Assembly: GCA_947476925.1 (NCBI GenBank)
Contig: CANJSF010000008.1
Coordinates: 1-64,000, forward strand
Reading direction: 5' to 3'
Source of the DNA: Rhodospirillaceae bacterium
GTDB taxonomy: Bacteria > Pseudomonadota > Alphaproteobacteria > Rhodospirillales > Rhodospirillaceae
DNA length: 64,000 bases
Under the pieces are notes generated by a model that was not told where the DNA came from, searched no databases, and worked only from the letters and a program-made list of their open reading frames with translations. A program made the translations under genes and the position numbers. This document shows, piece after piece, positions 34,515-44,352 of this stretch (position 1 is its first letter; every line of letters begins with the position of its first letter).

Positions 34515-37307
34515 CTACTCGGCAGCCGTCGCTGTAACGGCCTCGCGCCGGGCGGGGGCCTGAACCGAGACATCGCCGGCGGCCACACCAATGGTTTTGC
34601 CCAGGGCATCGCGGATTTGGCGCAGCTTGGTTTCGTTTTCAACGCGCATGCCGAAGATATCTTTCACGTAAAAGACGTCGACCACACGCTCGCCGTAGGT
34701 GGAGATATGAGCTGATGATATTTGCAGTCCTAGATCTGTGAGCGTTTTGGTCACGTCATACAAAAAGCCCGGACGGTCGTGGCCATTGATTTCAACAACC
34801 GTGCACACTTTCGAGGCTGTGTTGTCTATAAATACGCGTGGTGGAACTTCCATCGCCTTGGCGCGCATCGGGACACGCAACACAGCCGTGCGCGCCAGTT
34901 CTTGGTTTAACTTAATGCGGCCTTCGAGCGCTTGAATCACGCGCGCCTTGATGCGCTCCAATCGTTCGTTCTGAACAATAGTATCGCCGTCGTAATCTTG
35001 AATATAAAACGTATCAAGCGCCATGCCATTTGACAGCGTTAAAATTTTGGCGTCGACAATCGACGCGCCGGATAGCGCTAGCGTTCCTGCGATTTTTGCA
35101 AACAAGCCAGGATGATCGGGCGTGTAAACCAGCATTGACGTGACGTCGCGCTTGTTCTCGACGGCGAACGACACTGCAATGGTTTGGGCATTGTCTTCGG
35201 CAGCACGAATAAACCGCATGTGCCGCTCTTGGGTTTCGATGTCATAGCCAAGCAAATAGGCTGGCGAGGCCGAGGCGACAAAGCTTTCGCGCACATCGTC
35301 CGGCCAATCGACCAGTCTGTTCAGCAACGCTTGGCGGCTGGCGGCCACCCGCACGTCGCGCGTGGCGGTATTTTGTGCGCCCGACATATATTCGTCGGCA
35401 CGATGATAGAGTTCGCGCAGCAGCGTGGCCTTCCAATTGTTCCAGACATTAGGTCCAACCGCGCGAATATCCGCGCAAGTTAAGACCAGCAGCAGGCGCA
35501 AGCGCTCCGGCGATTGCACCGCGTCGGCGAAAGTCGCGATGGTTTGTGGGTCGTCGAGGTCGCGCTTGAAAGCCGTGTTGCTCATCAACAAGTGATGGCG
35601 CACCAGCCAGCTGACCGATTCGGTTTCTTCACCCGTTAGCCCTAAGCGCGGGCACAGCTCAAGCGCGATATCAGCGCCGAGGTCAGAGTGATCGCCACCG
35701 CGACCTTTGGCAATGTCGTGCAGCATGACTGCCACATAAAGCGCGCGACGTGATTGCACTTTGTGAATGACATCCGAGGCGATGGGCAATTGCTCGGTGA
35801 GTTTGCCTTGCTCAATCCGGTTGAGGATACCGACGGCCCGAATGGTGTGCTCGTCGGTGGTATAGACGTGGTACATATCGTACTGCATCTGCGCCACAAC
35901 ACGGGCAAAGTCGGGGATGAATCGCCCAAACACCCCCGCTTCATTCATTAAGCGTAGCGTGTTTTCCGAGCCCTGAGGGTCTGTGAGAATATCCATGAAA
36001 ATGGCATTGGCATCTTCATGATTGCGAAGCGTGGCGGCGCGCTTGGCGTGCCTTGCAATCAATCGCAACGCGTCGGGTTGAAAATCGAGTTTGTGAACTT
36101 GAGCCGTGCGGAATATCTGCAAGAGCTTGATTGGCTTTGCGGCAATGTCATCTTCATTCAAAGAGATGCGGCCACCCTCGACCACAAAACCGCTGATTTT
36201 CCGTCGCCGCAATGCAGTAGGCAGGCGCAGTAATGGTTTACGACGCCCCTTTTCTTCGAGCATCGTAATGAACACGCGCGTGAGATCTCCGACATCACGC
36301 GCAATCAGAAAGTAGTATCGCATAAATCTCTCGGTTGCGACCGAGCCAGCGCGATCGGCAAAGTTCATTTTTGTGGCGATCTCACGCTGCAGGTCAAACG
36401 TCAGCCGATTGTCTGGCCGACCACTCAGATAGTGCAGATGACAACGCACGGTGTTGAGAAATTCGTGCGCCTTAGCAAATCGCGCCGCTGCGTCGTCATC
36501 AATCAAGCCGAGGTCGGCAAGACGGCGAACGTCGGAAACGCCGTAAAGATACTTCGCAATCCAATACAGCGTGTGCAAGTCGCGCAGGCCGCCCTTGTCG
36601 TCTTTGACGTTGGGTTCGAGGCGGTATCTTGAATCGCCGGTTTTTTCGTGGCGCGCATCACGCTCGGCCAGCTTGGCTTGAACAAATTGCGCGCCCGAGC
36701 CCTCGACGATGTCTTTTTGGAAACGTGCTTTAAGCTCGGCCGCCAGCGCCTGATCGCCCCAAATCCAACGGGCATCAAGCAGCGAGGTGCGCACAGTTAC
36801 GTCAGCTTTGGCGTGCAGAATGTTTTCATCAATCGATCGCACGGCCTGGCCGACCTTGAGGCCCGCGTCCCACAACGAATATAAAATGAACTCGACCAGC
36901 TGCTCTGAAAACGGCGTCTCTTTGTAGGGCAGTAGAAAAAGTAAATCGATGTCTGACAGTGGCGCCAATTCACCGCGCCCATAACCGCCAATGGCCAAGA
37001 CTGCAATGCGCTCACCTGTGGTCGGCACACCGCGGCGAATCAGGTGATCGATGGCATGGTCGAACAGCACACGGATAATTTGATCCATCAAGAAAGACCG
37101 CTCAGACACGCAGTCGGTGCCTGCGTGTTTGCCGCCTTCGAGCCGTCGGCGAATCTCGTCGTCGCCAGATTTAAGCGCCGCCTTCAATGCATCCAGAAAT
37201 TTCGCGCGGCGAACAGTATCGGGCTCATCGCTTTTGGCGATGGCGTCGAGTGCGGCGGCAACGGCGCGCCGGTCGATAATGTCGCGGGGTTTAAGGATTG
37301 TTCGCAC
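34515..37307 (-). CDS. glnD: bifunctional PII uridylyltransferase/uridylyl-removing enzyme
   Basis: 930 residues. The nucleotidyltransferase motif GGYGRGELAPLSDIDLLFL (about residues 108-126) has the two catalytic aspartates. The HD domain for deuridylylation has MLHDIAKGRGGDHSDLG (about 525-541). Two C-terminal ACT domains sense glutamine (starting near VYTPDHPGLFAKIAG and EINGHDRPGFLYDVTK). GlnD modifies PII proteins according to nitrogen status. The gene lies 13 bases after the small membrane protein gene and 66 bases before murJ. It shares the nitrogen theme with the glutamate dehydrogenase but is 24 kb away. Confidence 0.98.
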   Translation of the reverse strand: MRTILKPRDIIDRRAVAAALDAIAKSDEPDTVRRAKFLDALKAALKSGDDEIRRRLEGGKHAGTDCVSERSFLMDQIIRVLFDHAIDHLIRRGVPTTGERIAVLAIGGYGRGELAPLSDIDLLFLLPYKETPFSEQLVEFILYSLWDAGLKVGQAVRSIDENILHAKADVTVRTSLLDARWIWGDQALAAELKARFQKDIVEGSGAQFVQAKLAERDARHEKTGDSRYRLEPNVKDDKGGLRDLHTLYWIAKYLYGVSDVRRLADLGLIDDDAAARFAKAHEFLNTVRCHLHYLSGRPDNRLTFDLQREIATKMNFADRAGSVATERFMRYYFLIARDVGDLTRVFITMLEEKGRRKPLLRLPTALRRRKISGFVVEGGRISLNEDDIAAKPIKLLQIFRTAQVHKLDFQPDALRLIARHAKRAATLRNHEDANAIFMDILTDPQGSENTLRLMNEAGVFGRFIPDFARVVAQMQYDMYHVYTTDEHTIRAVGILNRIEQGKLTEQLPIASDVIHKVQSRRALYVAVMLHDIAKGRGGDHSDLGADIALELCPRLGLTGEETESVSWLVRHHLLMSNTAFKRDLDDPQTIATFADAVQSPERLRLLLVLTCADIRAVGPNVWNNWKATLLRELYHRADEYMSGAQNTATRDVRVAASRQALLNRLVDWPDDVRESFVASASPAYLLGYDIETQERHMRFIRAAEDNAQTIAVSFAVENKRDVTSMLVYTPDHPGLFAKIAGTLALSGASIVDAKILTLSNGMALDTFYIQDYDGDTIVQNERLERIKARVIQALEGRIKLNQELARTAVLRVPMRAKAMEVPPRVFIDNTASKVCTVVEINGHDRPGFLYDVTKTLTDLGLQISSAHISTYGERVVDVFYVKDIFGMRVENETKLRQIRDALGKTIGVAAGDVSVQAPARREAVTATAAE

Positions 37308-37319
37308 GAGCCTGCCTGG

Positions 37320-37718
37320 TTATCGCAGTGTGAGGCCTTGATCACGGGCGTCTTTCTCAGACACCTTGATGACGCGTTCGACTTGTTTTTGCGGAATGAC
37401 GGCTGGTTTGCGATCCGCGCCCGCTGAGGTTGGCAGGCCGGCCATGCTGCGCGCCACCCCCTCCATGGCAAAGCGAGATTTCACACGTGCACTAATGACG
37501 GCTTGAAGTTCAAGCGTTTTGGCCTGGCCGATAAACAGCAGCGCGATCATGAAAGCGCCAATGGCGCCGGCAAACGCAAATACATCATTGATCCACTCGT
37601 AGCCTGAGAATGCGAGAAGCAGCGAGATAACTGCGCCAATCATGCACACCACGCCCATCCACAATTGAATGGTGGCCAGCGCTGGAATGTCGGGCTTGTC
37701 GGGATCGACCTCAAACAT
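37320..37718 (-). CDS. small membrane protein of unknown function
   Basis: 132 residues with two hydrophobic helices (about 16-40, ATIQLWMGVVCMIGAVISLL, and 48-66, FAFAGAIGAFMIALLFIG) followed by a basic, soluble tail. No family was recognised. It lies between mutS and glnD in the same direction, 13 bases before glnD, so it is probably co-transcribed with glnD. A 17-bp imperfect-looking but exact inverted repeat GTCTGA-GTATA-TCAGAC is 30 bases upstream (37749-37765) and may be a control site or mRNA hairpin. Confidence 0.6.
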   Translation of the reverse strand: MFEVDPDKPDIPALATIQLWMGVVCMIGAVISLLLAFSGYEWINDVFAFAGAIGAFMIALLFIGQAKTLELQAVISARVKSRFAMEGVARSMAGLPTSAGADRKPAVIPQKQVERVIKVSEKDARDQGLTLR

Positions 37719-37748
37719 GGCGGGGTCTCCTAGGGAAGCAAAATGATG

Positions 37749-37765
37749 GTCTGAGTATATCAGAC
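37749..37765. repeat. inverted repeat between mutS and small membrane protein gene
   Basis: GTCTGA, 5 bases (GTATA), TCAGAC: exact 6-bp arms in the 65-base gap. On the minus strand the centre contains TATACT, a fair -10 hexamer, so it could overlap a promoter for the downstream small gene and glnD. Confidence 0.35.
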
Positions 37766-37783
37766 TGGCGGCGCAACGCCGAT

Positions 37784-40531
37784 TCAGGCCGGTTTTTTTG
37801 AGCTTTGCAAAGCCTTGATTTGATAGAGCACTTCCAGCGCCTCGCGGGGGCTAAGCTCGTCGGGGCGCAAGGCATCGACCGCGTCTTCCAATGCGGTGGG
37901 GCCGCGCGCGACAGGAGTGCAGCCCGCGATGGGCCGTTCGGCTGCGGCAAACAGCGGGAGGTCCGCAGCCAAGGTTTTGGCAGACCCGACTTGGCCATTT
38001 TTCTCAATCTTATCAAGCACCTCCGAGGCACGCGTGATAACGGCACCGGGCATGCCCGCCAGTTGGGCGACATGGATGCCATAGGAACGGTCGGCCGCGC
38101 CTGGCCCGATTTCGTGCAGGAACACCACGTCGCCTTGCCATTCGCGCACTTTGATCGTGTGGGGTTCGAGCTCGGCCAGACGGCCTGAAAGCGCGGTGAG
38201 TTCATGATAATGCGTGGCGAAAAGAGCGCGCGCGGCATTGATATCGTGCAGATGTTCCAGCGTTGCCCACGCGATAGACAAACCATCGTAGGTGGCTGTT
38301 CCGCGCCCGATTTCATCTAAAATCACGAATGAACGATGTGTGGCTTGGTTAAGGATGGCCGCAGTCTCAATCATCTCGACCATGAACGTCGAGCGGCCGC
38401 GCGCCAGATCATCAGCCGCACCAACCCGTGAAAACAATTTGTCTATCACGCCGATGTGGGCAGAGGTGGCGGGCACATAACATCCTGCCTGAGCGAGAAT
38501 GGCGATGAGCGCGTTTTGGCGCAAAAACGTACTTTTGCCTGCCATATTGGGACCAGTGATCAGCCACAGGCGCCCTGCACCATTTTCAGATTTAGTTCCG
38601 AGGTTACAATCATTGGCCACAAATGCCGAGGCGCCAGATATTTTTAGGGCAGCCTCAACAACAGGATGTCGCCCACCGACAATATGAAACGCGAGGCTTC
38701 GGTCAACATGAGGGCGGCAATACTGTTGATCGATTGCCAGTTGAGCCATCGCTGTCGCAACATCAAGATCGGCGAGTGCATTGGCCGCTTTTAAAATCGC
38801 ATCAGCATGCGCGAGAACGCTGGCTGTAAGCTCGGCAAAGATTTGCAGCTCAACGGCCAGCGCTTTATCAGCAGCAGAGCGAATACGGTCTTCAAGATCG
38901 GACAATTCAACGGTAGCAAAGCGCATGACGTTGGCTAACGTTTGCCGGTGGATAAATTTGATTTTATCACCACTGGCCAAACGGGCTTCTTCCATCAACT
39001 TTTCGCCCGTCTTGGCATTCACTTCGATGTAGTAGCCTAGGACGTTGTTGTGGCGGATTTTGACGGTCGCAATGCCCGTTTGCTCAGCATAGTTGGCTTG
39101 CAGCGCTGCAATCAGACGACGACTGTCGTCACGCATCAGGCGCAGTTGATCGAGTTCAGGTGAAAAATTTGCGGCGACAAAACCACCGTCACGCGACAAT
39201 AGCGGCAAGTCAGCGGCCAAGGCGCGCGATAGCTGATCGACTAAACCGTGGTGATTGCCCAGGTTTGCCAGGGCCTCAGAAATACGCAACGGCGGAGGCA
39301 AAAGAATTGTTTGCGATTGGTCAACGGTCTGTCGCAGTCCTGGGGCCTGCGATAGCGCATCTTTAATAGCAGCAAGGTCACGTGGACCGCCGCGCCCCAA
39401 GGCCATGCGCGCCATTGCTCGCTCAAGGTCGGGACAAAGTCTCAATGCCGCGCGCACGTTTTCGCGGGTGGTTGTGGCTGAAACAAAGAATGCCACGCCG
39501 TCCAAGCGCACGTTGATAGCGTTGGGGTCGGTGAGCGGGGCCGAGAGCTGTGCCGCCAACGCTCGCGCGCCTGCGGCAGTGACAGTCAGGTCAATGGTTG
39601 CCAGCAAACTTCCACGGCGCTCGTTTGCCAGTGTTTGCGTCAGTTCAAGATTGCGACGTGTTGCGGCGTCAATGTCTAGCACGCTCCCGGTGGCTTGATG
39701 TTTCAGGGTCGAAATACGCGGCAGCTTGCCTTTCTGCGTCAGCTCGACGTAGTCAACCAGGGCACCTGCGGCCGCCACTTCTGCGCGTGTGAACGTGCCA
39801 AATGCATCAAGCGTCGAGACGCCGTAAAGTTTGTGCAACCGGAGCTTGGCATTTTCAGAATCAAAGCGCGCCGATGGCAAAAGGGTGAGAGTATCCTTCC
39901 AGCCCTCGAGCTGTAGTTTCATATCGGCTTCATCGGCTAGCCTGTCAGCCATCACGACTTCGCCGGGATTAATGCGCGACAACACTGAAGAGAGACTGCG
40001 TACCGGCGCCGCTTCAACGCTAAGATCGCCCACCGAAACATCAATCTTGGCGATGCCCAGCATATCGCCCGACTCCGCACGAACCTGGGCGATGGCAACC
40101 AGATAGTTGTTGGCCCGCGCATCCAAAAGGGTGTCTTCGGTGAGCGTGCCTGGCGTAATCAGCCGCACCACGTCGCGCTTGACCACGGCCTTAGAGCCGC
40201 GCTTTTTGGCGTCGGCCGGGTCTTCCAATTGCTCGCAGACGGCCACCTTGAACCCTTTGCGGATCAGGCGAGAGAGGTAGTTCTCGTGGCTGTGGACGGG
40301 CACGCCGCACATCGCAATGTCATCGCCATTGTGCTTGCCGCGTTTCGTCAGAGCGATATCGAGTGCGCCCGAGGCCTTAACCGCATCGTCAAAAAACAAT
40401 TCGTAGAAATCGCCCATGCGATAGAACAATAACGCATCGGGGTAGCCTGCCTTGATGGCATGGTATTGCGCCATCATCGGTGTGGTTTCGGCGGCTTGGG
40501 CAGCTTCGGCACTGGGGTGAGCGTTGTTCAT
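37784..40531 (-). CDS. mutS: DNA mismatch repair protein MutS
   Basis: 915 residues. The N-terminal mismatch-recognition domain contains [12 protein letters not shown] (about residues 41-52) with the Phe-x-Glu that contacts the mispair. Connector, lever and clamp regions follow. The ATPase domain carries Walker [16 protein letters not shown] (about residue 655), [20 protein letters not shown] and Walker [16 protein letters not shown]. Divergent from phoR across a 159-base gap. No mutL is in the window. Confidence 0.98.
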   Translation of the reverse strand: MNNAHPSAEAAQAAETTPMMAQYHAIKAGYPDALLFYRMGDFYELFFDDAVKASGALDIALTKRGKHNGDDIAMCGVPVHSHENYLSRLIRKGFKVAVCEQLEDPADAKKRGSKAVVKRDVVRLITPGTLTEDTLLDARANNYLVAIAQVRAESGDMLGIAKIDVSVGDLSVEAAPVRSLSSVLSRINPGEVVMADRLADEADMKLQLEGWKDTLTLLPSARFDSENAKLRLHKLYGVSTLDAFGTFTRAEVAAAGALVDYVELTQKGKLPRISTLKHQATGSVLDIDAATRRNLELTQTLANERRGSLLATIDLTVTAAGARALAAQLSAPLTDPNAINVRLDGVAFFVSATTTRENVRAALRLCPDLERAMARMALGRGGPRDLAAIKDALSQAPGLRQTVDQSQTILLPPPLRISEALANLGNHHGLVDQLSRALAADLPLLSRDGGFVAANFSPELDQLRLMRDDSRRLIAALQANYAEQTGIATVKIRHNNVLGYYIEVNAKTGEKLMEEARLASGDKIKFIHRQTLANVMRFATVELSDLEDRIRSAADKALAVELQIFAELTASVLAHADAILKAANALADLDVATAMAQLAIDQQYCRPHVDRSLAFHIVGGRHPVVEAALKISGASAFVANDCNLGTKSENGAGRLWLITGPNMAGKSTFLRQNALIAILAQAGCYVPATSAHIGVIDKLFSRVGAADDLARGRSTFMVEMIETAAILNQATHRSFVILDEIGRGTATYDGLSIAWATLEHLHDINAARALFATHYHELTALSGRLAELEPHTIKVREWQGDVVFLHEIGPGAADRSYGIHVAQLAGMPGAVITRASEVLDKIEKNGQVGSAKTLAADLPLFAAAERPIAGCTPVARGPTALEDAVDALRPDELSPREALEVLYQIKALQSSKKPA

Positions 40532-40690
40532 GTTGGCGTTTTTATAGCATGGCTATCCTGGGGCAATGACAGTCTTGTGACAGGCCCGAATCATGCTACG
40601 CGAACCATTGCCGAGGCCCGGTGAACCCGCGCAGAATACCGGATTCGTGCTAGAGGCTATCAAGCACAACCAGCAAGATGTGACGAGAAT

Positions 40691-42151
40691 ATGTCCGAAC
40701 CGACGCTGCTATCTATTCAATCGATCCGGCGTTTAAGTTTTTGGTCGGTTGTGCTTTCCCTACCGGCCTGGCTGGGCATCCTCGTACTATACGTGATTGA
40801 GCGCCTTAGTCTCGCCGAAGCGGCGGCATCTGTTTTAATCGCTCTGATACTGATGGCCGCACTTGTATTCACGCGCATCGCAGATTTCGAGCGCATCGCC
40901 CGATATGCAGAAGCAGCCCTCGAGAATCCTACACTTCGCCAACCAGACGCCTCGTCGTCGGAAACGTCGCAGCGCCTGATGTCGGCGGTCAGCACACTGC
41001 AAAGGAAGTGGGTTGATGAGCGCAGTGATTCAGCGGCCCAATCACGAGCGCGGCAAAACATTCTCGATGGTCTTCCTGATGCGTTGTTACTGCTTGATCA
41101 ACAGCGGCGTGTTGTCGGCGCCAATGCTGCCGCCCATGACTTTCTTGATCGCGAGCCGGGCACAACGGGCACCGGGCGGGAATTGGTTGGTCGGGATTTG
41201 GCGGGGGTCATTCGCGATCCCAAAGTTTTAGAAGCGGTGGAACAAGCTCTGGCTCAGAACAAACGTACGGAGGCGCAGTTTAGCGTTTCGGTGCCTGTCG
41301 AGCGTATCTTTCGCGCATTGTTTGTCCCGCTGCGCCTGGGCACACGGGATGGCACGGCCCTGATGCTCGCGCTGCAAGAACAAACCGAACGGCTTAAAAT
41401 GGATCGCATGAGGGCCGATTTTGTTGCCAACGCCAGCCATGAGCTTCGCACGCCGTTGACGGCAATTTTAGGATTTGTCGAAACATTGCGTGGCCCGGCC
41501 CGCGACGACACCGAGGCGCGCGATAAATTTTTGGTAATTATGTTAAAGCAAGCCAACCGGATGACGCGTCTGATTGACGACTTGCTATCTCTCTCGCGCA
41601 TTGAATTGCGCGAACACACGCGGCCGACCGACCATATTGACGTTGGTGCGGTCTTGCGTACGACCGCTGAACTATTGGACGTCCAAGCACGCGAACGGAA
41701 ATCAGCGATCAACATTACAATGGCGCCCGACTTGCCGTTGGCCCTCGGCGACGCATCAGAACTGGGGCAAGTTTTTTACAACTTGACCAGCAACGCTTTG
41801 AAATACGGGGGGGGCCGTGGCCCTGTTGAACTAACGGCCCAAACCGTCGAAACCCGCCCGCCGACCATGCCTGGGCAAGGGCCATGCCTAAAAATCTCGG
41901 TTCGCGATTATGGCGAAGGCATTGCGCCCGAGCACTTGCCGCGCTTGACCGAGCGATTTTACCGTGTGGATACGGCGCGCTCGCGCGAGCTGGGCGGCAC
42001 TGGATTGGGCTTGGCGATTGTGAAACACATCACTGGCAGACACCGCGGACTTCTGCTGATTGAAAGTGAGGTTGGCAAAGGTTCGACGTTCTCGGTTTTC
42101 TTGCCGATGGCAACTAGCCCTGAGGTCGGCGCGAAGCCACAAGGAAAGTGA
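40691..42151 (+). CDS. phoR: PhoR-like sensor histidine kinase
   Basis: 486 residues. Two N-terminal transmembrane helices (about 18-36 and 43-62) leave almost no periplasmic loop. A PAS domain follows (about 120-230), then HisKA with His250 in NASHELRTPLT, and HATPase_c with NLTSNALKYGGG, DYGEGIAPEHL and GGTGLGLAIVKHI. This architecture is PhoR, the phosphate-limitation kinase. The usual partners phoB and pstSCAB-phoU are not in the window. Downstream is an opposite-strand gene, overlapping by 38 bases, so the assignment rests on architecture alone. Confidence 0.8.
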   Translation: MSEPTLLSIQSIRRLSFWSVVLSLPAWLGILVLYVIERLSLAEAAASVLIALILMAALVFTRIADFERIARYAEAALENPTLRQPDASSSETSQRLMSAVSTLQRKWVDERSDSAAQSRARQNILDGLPDALLLLDQQRRVVGANAAAHDFLDREPGTTGTGRELVGRDLAGVIRDPKVLEAVEQALAQNKRTEAQFSVSVPVERIFRALFVPLRLGTRDGTALMLALQEQTERLKMDRMRADFVANASHELRTPLTAILGFVETLRGPARDDTEARDKFLVIMLKQANRMTRLIDDLLSLSRIELREHTRPTDHIDVGAVLRTTAELLDVQARERKSAINITMAPDLPLALGDASELGQVFYNLTSNALKYGGGRGPVELTAQTVETRPPTMPGQGPCLKISVRDYGEGIAPEHLPRLTERFYRVDTARSRELGGTGLGLAIVKHITGRHRGLLLIESEVGKGSTFSVFLPMATSPEVGAKPQGK

Positions 42152-43790
42152 GAACCAGCGCGATAACGCCGATGGCGCAGGTATAAAAAAAGAATGTGAC
42201 ATATCCCGCGCCCAAGGCTGCAGGGCTGACTCCGGCTTTTTGCGCCCCGCTTGTCAGCGCCCCGCTTGGCAATGAGGTAAACAGCGCATTCAGCGGAGAA
42301 AAGAATCCACCAGCCTCGGCTGATCGCGCAGCGCCCTCAACAATACGTCCCGACAGCGCAGCAATGAATTTCCCGGGCAGGGCATAGAGTGAAGAAAACA
42401 GGGCGTATTGCGTTGCCGTAAAGCCAGCCGCTGTGAGGCTGGACATATACGCGACCAAGCACGTGCCTGAAAAGCCGCCCGCGACATTATCAACACCAAT
42501 TGCAATGGTGAGCGCGAACACACTTGGGCCTTGTGTGGCCAGCCACGCAAAGACAAGATTTGAGAGAGGCCCAGCTACGGCGCCGATCAGCAGAGGCCCC
42601 ATCAAGCCCCAACGCGCGACGGCTAAGCCGCCCAGGAACACACCCAGCATCGACATCGCGACGCCGAATATCTTTCGCACCTCGGCAATTTCGGTGAGTG
42701 TGAACCCGAGATCGAGATAAAACGGGTTCATCAAGTTCAACACAAAGTCTGAAATGCGGTAGCAACAGATCAAGGCCAGGATCAGTACTGCCGTGCCCTG
42801 AAATCGTGAACAGAAATCGATGAGCGGTTCACCAAAGGCATGCGAAAGATACAAGCTCGGCCGTGTGGATGCGCCCGGCAGCGGATAGGCCGCCATGACG
42901 ATGACGGCAAAACCAGTCATGACGGCGGCCAATTGCAACCAGGTACCACCGGGTGATGAGCGCCACATTTCACCAATGGCTGCGCCGACGTCGGGCCCCG
43001 CGACGGCAGCAAGCAGATCGGGCTTGCCCGAAAGACCCGAGCCAAGCACCACCGCGCCGATCACAAGAATACTTAAGCGTGCCGCCCACTCGATCCGCTC
43101 GAGTATTGGCTGCGCGGGGCGGCCGGTTTCTGGCATAGGGCGAATGTGGTGTGTGCGTTCCCGAGGGGCCCAAAAAACCGCCAGGACACCCACTCCCATG
43201 AGCAGCGCCATCACAAGATATGAAACGCTCCACCCAAATTGATCGGCTAAGAGCAGCGGAACGGCGCCGGCAATAACCAGGGCCACGCGATATCCCCAGG
43301 CATAGGCTGCGGCCATTGCACCTTGCTGGGTCTTGCCCACCGCTTCGATGCGCCAGGCGTCGATGACAATGTCTTGGGATGCCGAAGAAAAGCCCGTCAG
43401 CACAGCCAGCGCCGCCACAAATGCCAAATTTTCCGCCGGGCGCGATAAGGCAATTAACGATAGCCCCAGAATAATTGCGCCTTGCGCGACGAGCATCCAT
43501 GACCGGCGATGGCCCAGCCATGCCGTCAGGCCCGGAATTGTTGTGCGGTCTAGGAGCGGTGCCCAAAGAAATTTGAAAGCGTAAGCCAGCGTCGCCAAGC
43601 TGAAGAACGCAATGGTCTCCAGCGACAGACCATCGGAGCGCAACCAAGCTGACAGCGTGTCGAAGATAAGAAAATTGGGCAGGCCGGCAGCAAAGCCCAG
43701 CGCCACCATGACCAGCGTCTGCCGCTGGAGATACACTCCGAACGCAGCGCGCCACCCACCAACTGGGGCCTGTGAGTCAGTTTTGCCCAT
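42114..43790 (-). CDS. ampG: AmpG-like muropeptide MFS permease
   Basis: 558-residue transporter with about 14 hydrophobic segments. The AmpG features are GFAAGLPNFLIFDTLSAWLR (about residues 36-55), the FKFLWAPLLDRTTIP loop with its Lys-Phe-x-Trp-x-P-x-x-Asp, RRSWMLVAQGAI, and SSASQDIVIDAWRIE. AmpG imports anhydro-muropeptides for cell-wall recycling. The permease is long because of a central insertion near 215-270 and an extended C-terminus, as in other alphaproteobacterial forms. Its 3' end overlaps phoR by 38 bp. Ohr lies upstream, separated by a strong hairpin. Confidence 0.88.
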   Translation of the reverse strand: MGKTDSQAPVGGWRAAFGVYLQRQTLVMVALGFAAGLPNFLIFDTLSAWLRSDGLSLETIAFFSLATLAYAFKFLWAPLLDRTTIPGLTAWLGHRRSWMLVAQGAIILGLSLIALSRPAENLAFVAALAVLTGFSSASQDIVIDAWRIEAVGKTQQGAMAAAYAWGYRVALVIAGAVPLLLADQFGWSVSYLVMALLMGVGVLAVFWAPRERTHHIRPMPETGRPAQPILERIEWAARLSILVIGAVVLGSGLSGKPDLLAAVAGPDVGAAIGEMWRSSPGGTWLQLAAVMTGFAVIVMAAYPLPGASTRPSLYLSHAFGEPLIDFCSRFQGTAVLILALICCYRISDFVLNLMNPFYLDLGFTLTEIAEVRKIFGVAMSMLGVFLGGLAVARWGLMGPLLIGAVAGPLSNLVFAWLATQGPSVFALTIAIGVDNVAGGFSGTCLVAYMSSLTAAGFTATQYALFSSLYALPGKFIAALSGRIVEGAARSAEAGGFFSPLNALFTSLPSGALTSGAQKAGVSPAALGAGYVTFFFYTCAIGVIALVLTFLVASRRPQG

Positions 43791-43810
43791 GCCGCCGTTG
43801 TCGCATAGGT

Positions 43811-43833
43811 GCTGGGGATTGTGAATCCCCAGC
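43811..43833 (-). terminator. perfect 10-bp hairpin between ohr and ampG
   Basis: GCTGGGGATT-GTG-AATCCCCAGC: a flawless 10-bp stem with a 3-base loop, 17 bases after the ohr stop codon and 20 bases before the ampG start on the minus strand. No T-run follows, so it may end ohr transcripts in a U-tract-independent way, or protect the ohr 3' end. Confidence 0.55.
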
Positions 43834-43849
43834 GGGCAGAGCGCTGACT

Positions 43850-44272
43850 TTAAACTCGGGTGGTCAGTTTGACCTCAATATTGCCGCGCGTGGCATTGGA
43901 GTACGGGCAAACCATGTGGGCCTCGGCAACTAACGCTGCGGCGTCGCTTTGAGCATGCCCGGGCACATAGGCTTCAAGTTCCACAGCCAATTGAAAGCCG
44001 CCGCCATCCTTGGCGCCGATCGTGACGTGGGAGGTAATTGAAAATCCTTCGACCGAGATTTTTTTCTGGCGCGCGACAAACTCAAGTGCGCTGCCAAAGC
44101 AAGCCGCATAACCAACAGCAAAAAGATGCTCTGGTGTCGTCGTGCCCGGTTTGCCTGGGCCACCCATTTCCTTAGGGATCGAGAGATCAACAACGACTGA
44201 TTTATCCGAAGCTTCGGAATGACCGTTACGACCGCCCGTCGCCAAAGCATGCGCCGTGAACAATGGTTTCAT
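43850..44272 (-). CDS. ohr: organic hydroperoxide resistance protein (Ohr/OsmC)
   Basis: 140 residues, normal for Ohr. It is a thiol peroxidase that reduces organic and lipid hydroperoxides with electrons from lipoylated proteins. Catalytic Cys58 is in GYAACFGSALEF and resolving Cys122 in HMVCPYSNATRGN. The conserved Arg is in GGRNGH (about residue 15). The C-terminal block NIEVKLTTRV is typical. OhrR, its usual repressor, is not adjacent. Confidence 0.93.
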   Translation of the reverse strand: MKPLFTAHALATGGRNGHSEASDKSVVVDLSIPKEMGGPGKPGTTTPEHLFAVGYAACFGSALEFVARQKKISVEGFSITSHVTIGAKDGGGFQLAVELEAYVPGHAQSDAAALVAEAHMVCPYSNATRGNIEVKLTTRV

Positions 44273-44352
44273 GACAGTAACCTTTCCTGAAGTTGAGATC
44301 AGGAAACATTACATGCTTGGCCGTGGCTTTTTATTGCAAGCAGATGAAATTG

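Noticed and set aside
42970-43755. 261-residue minus-strand frame overlapping ampG
   Set aside because: Shifted-frame shadow of ampG, rich in Arg/Cys/Gly and without membrane segments or family motifs.
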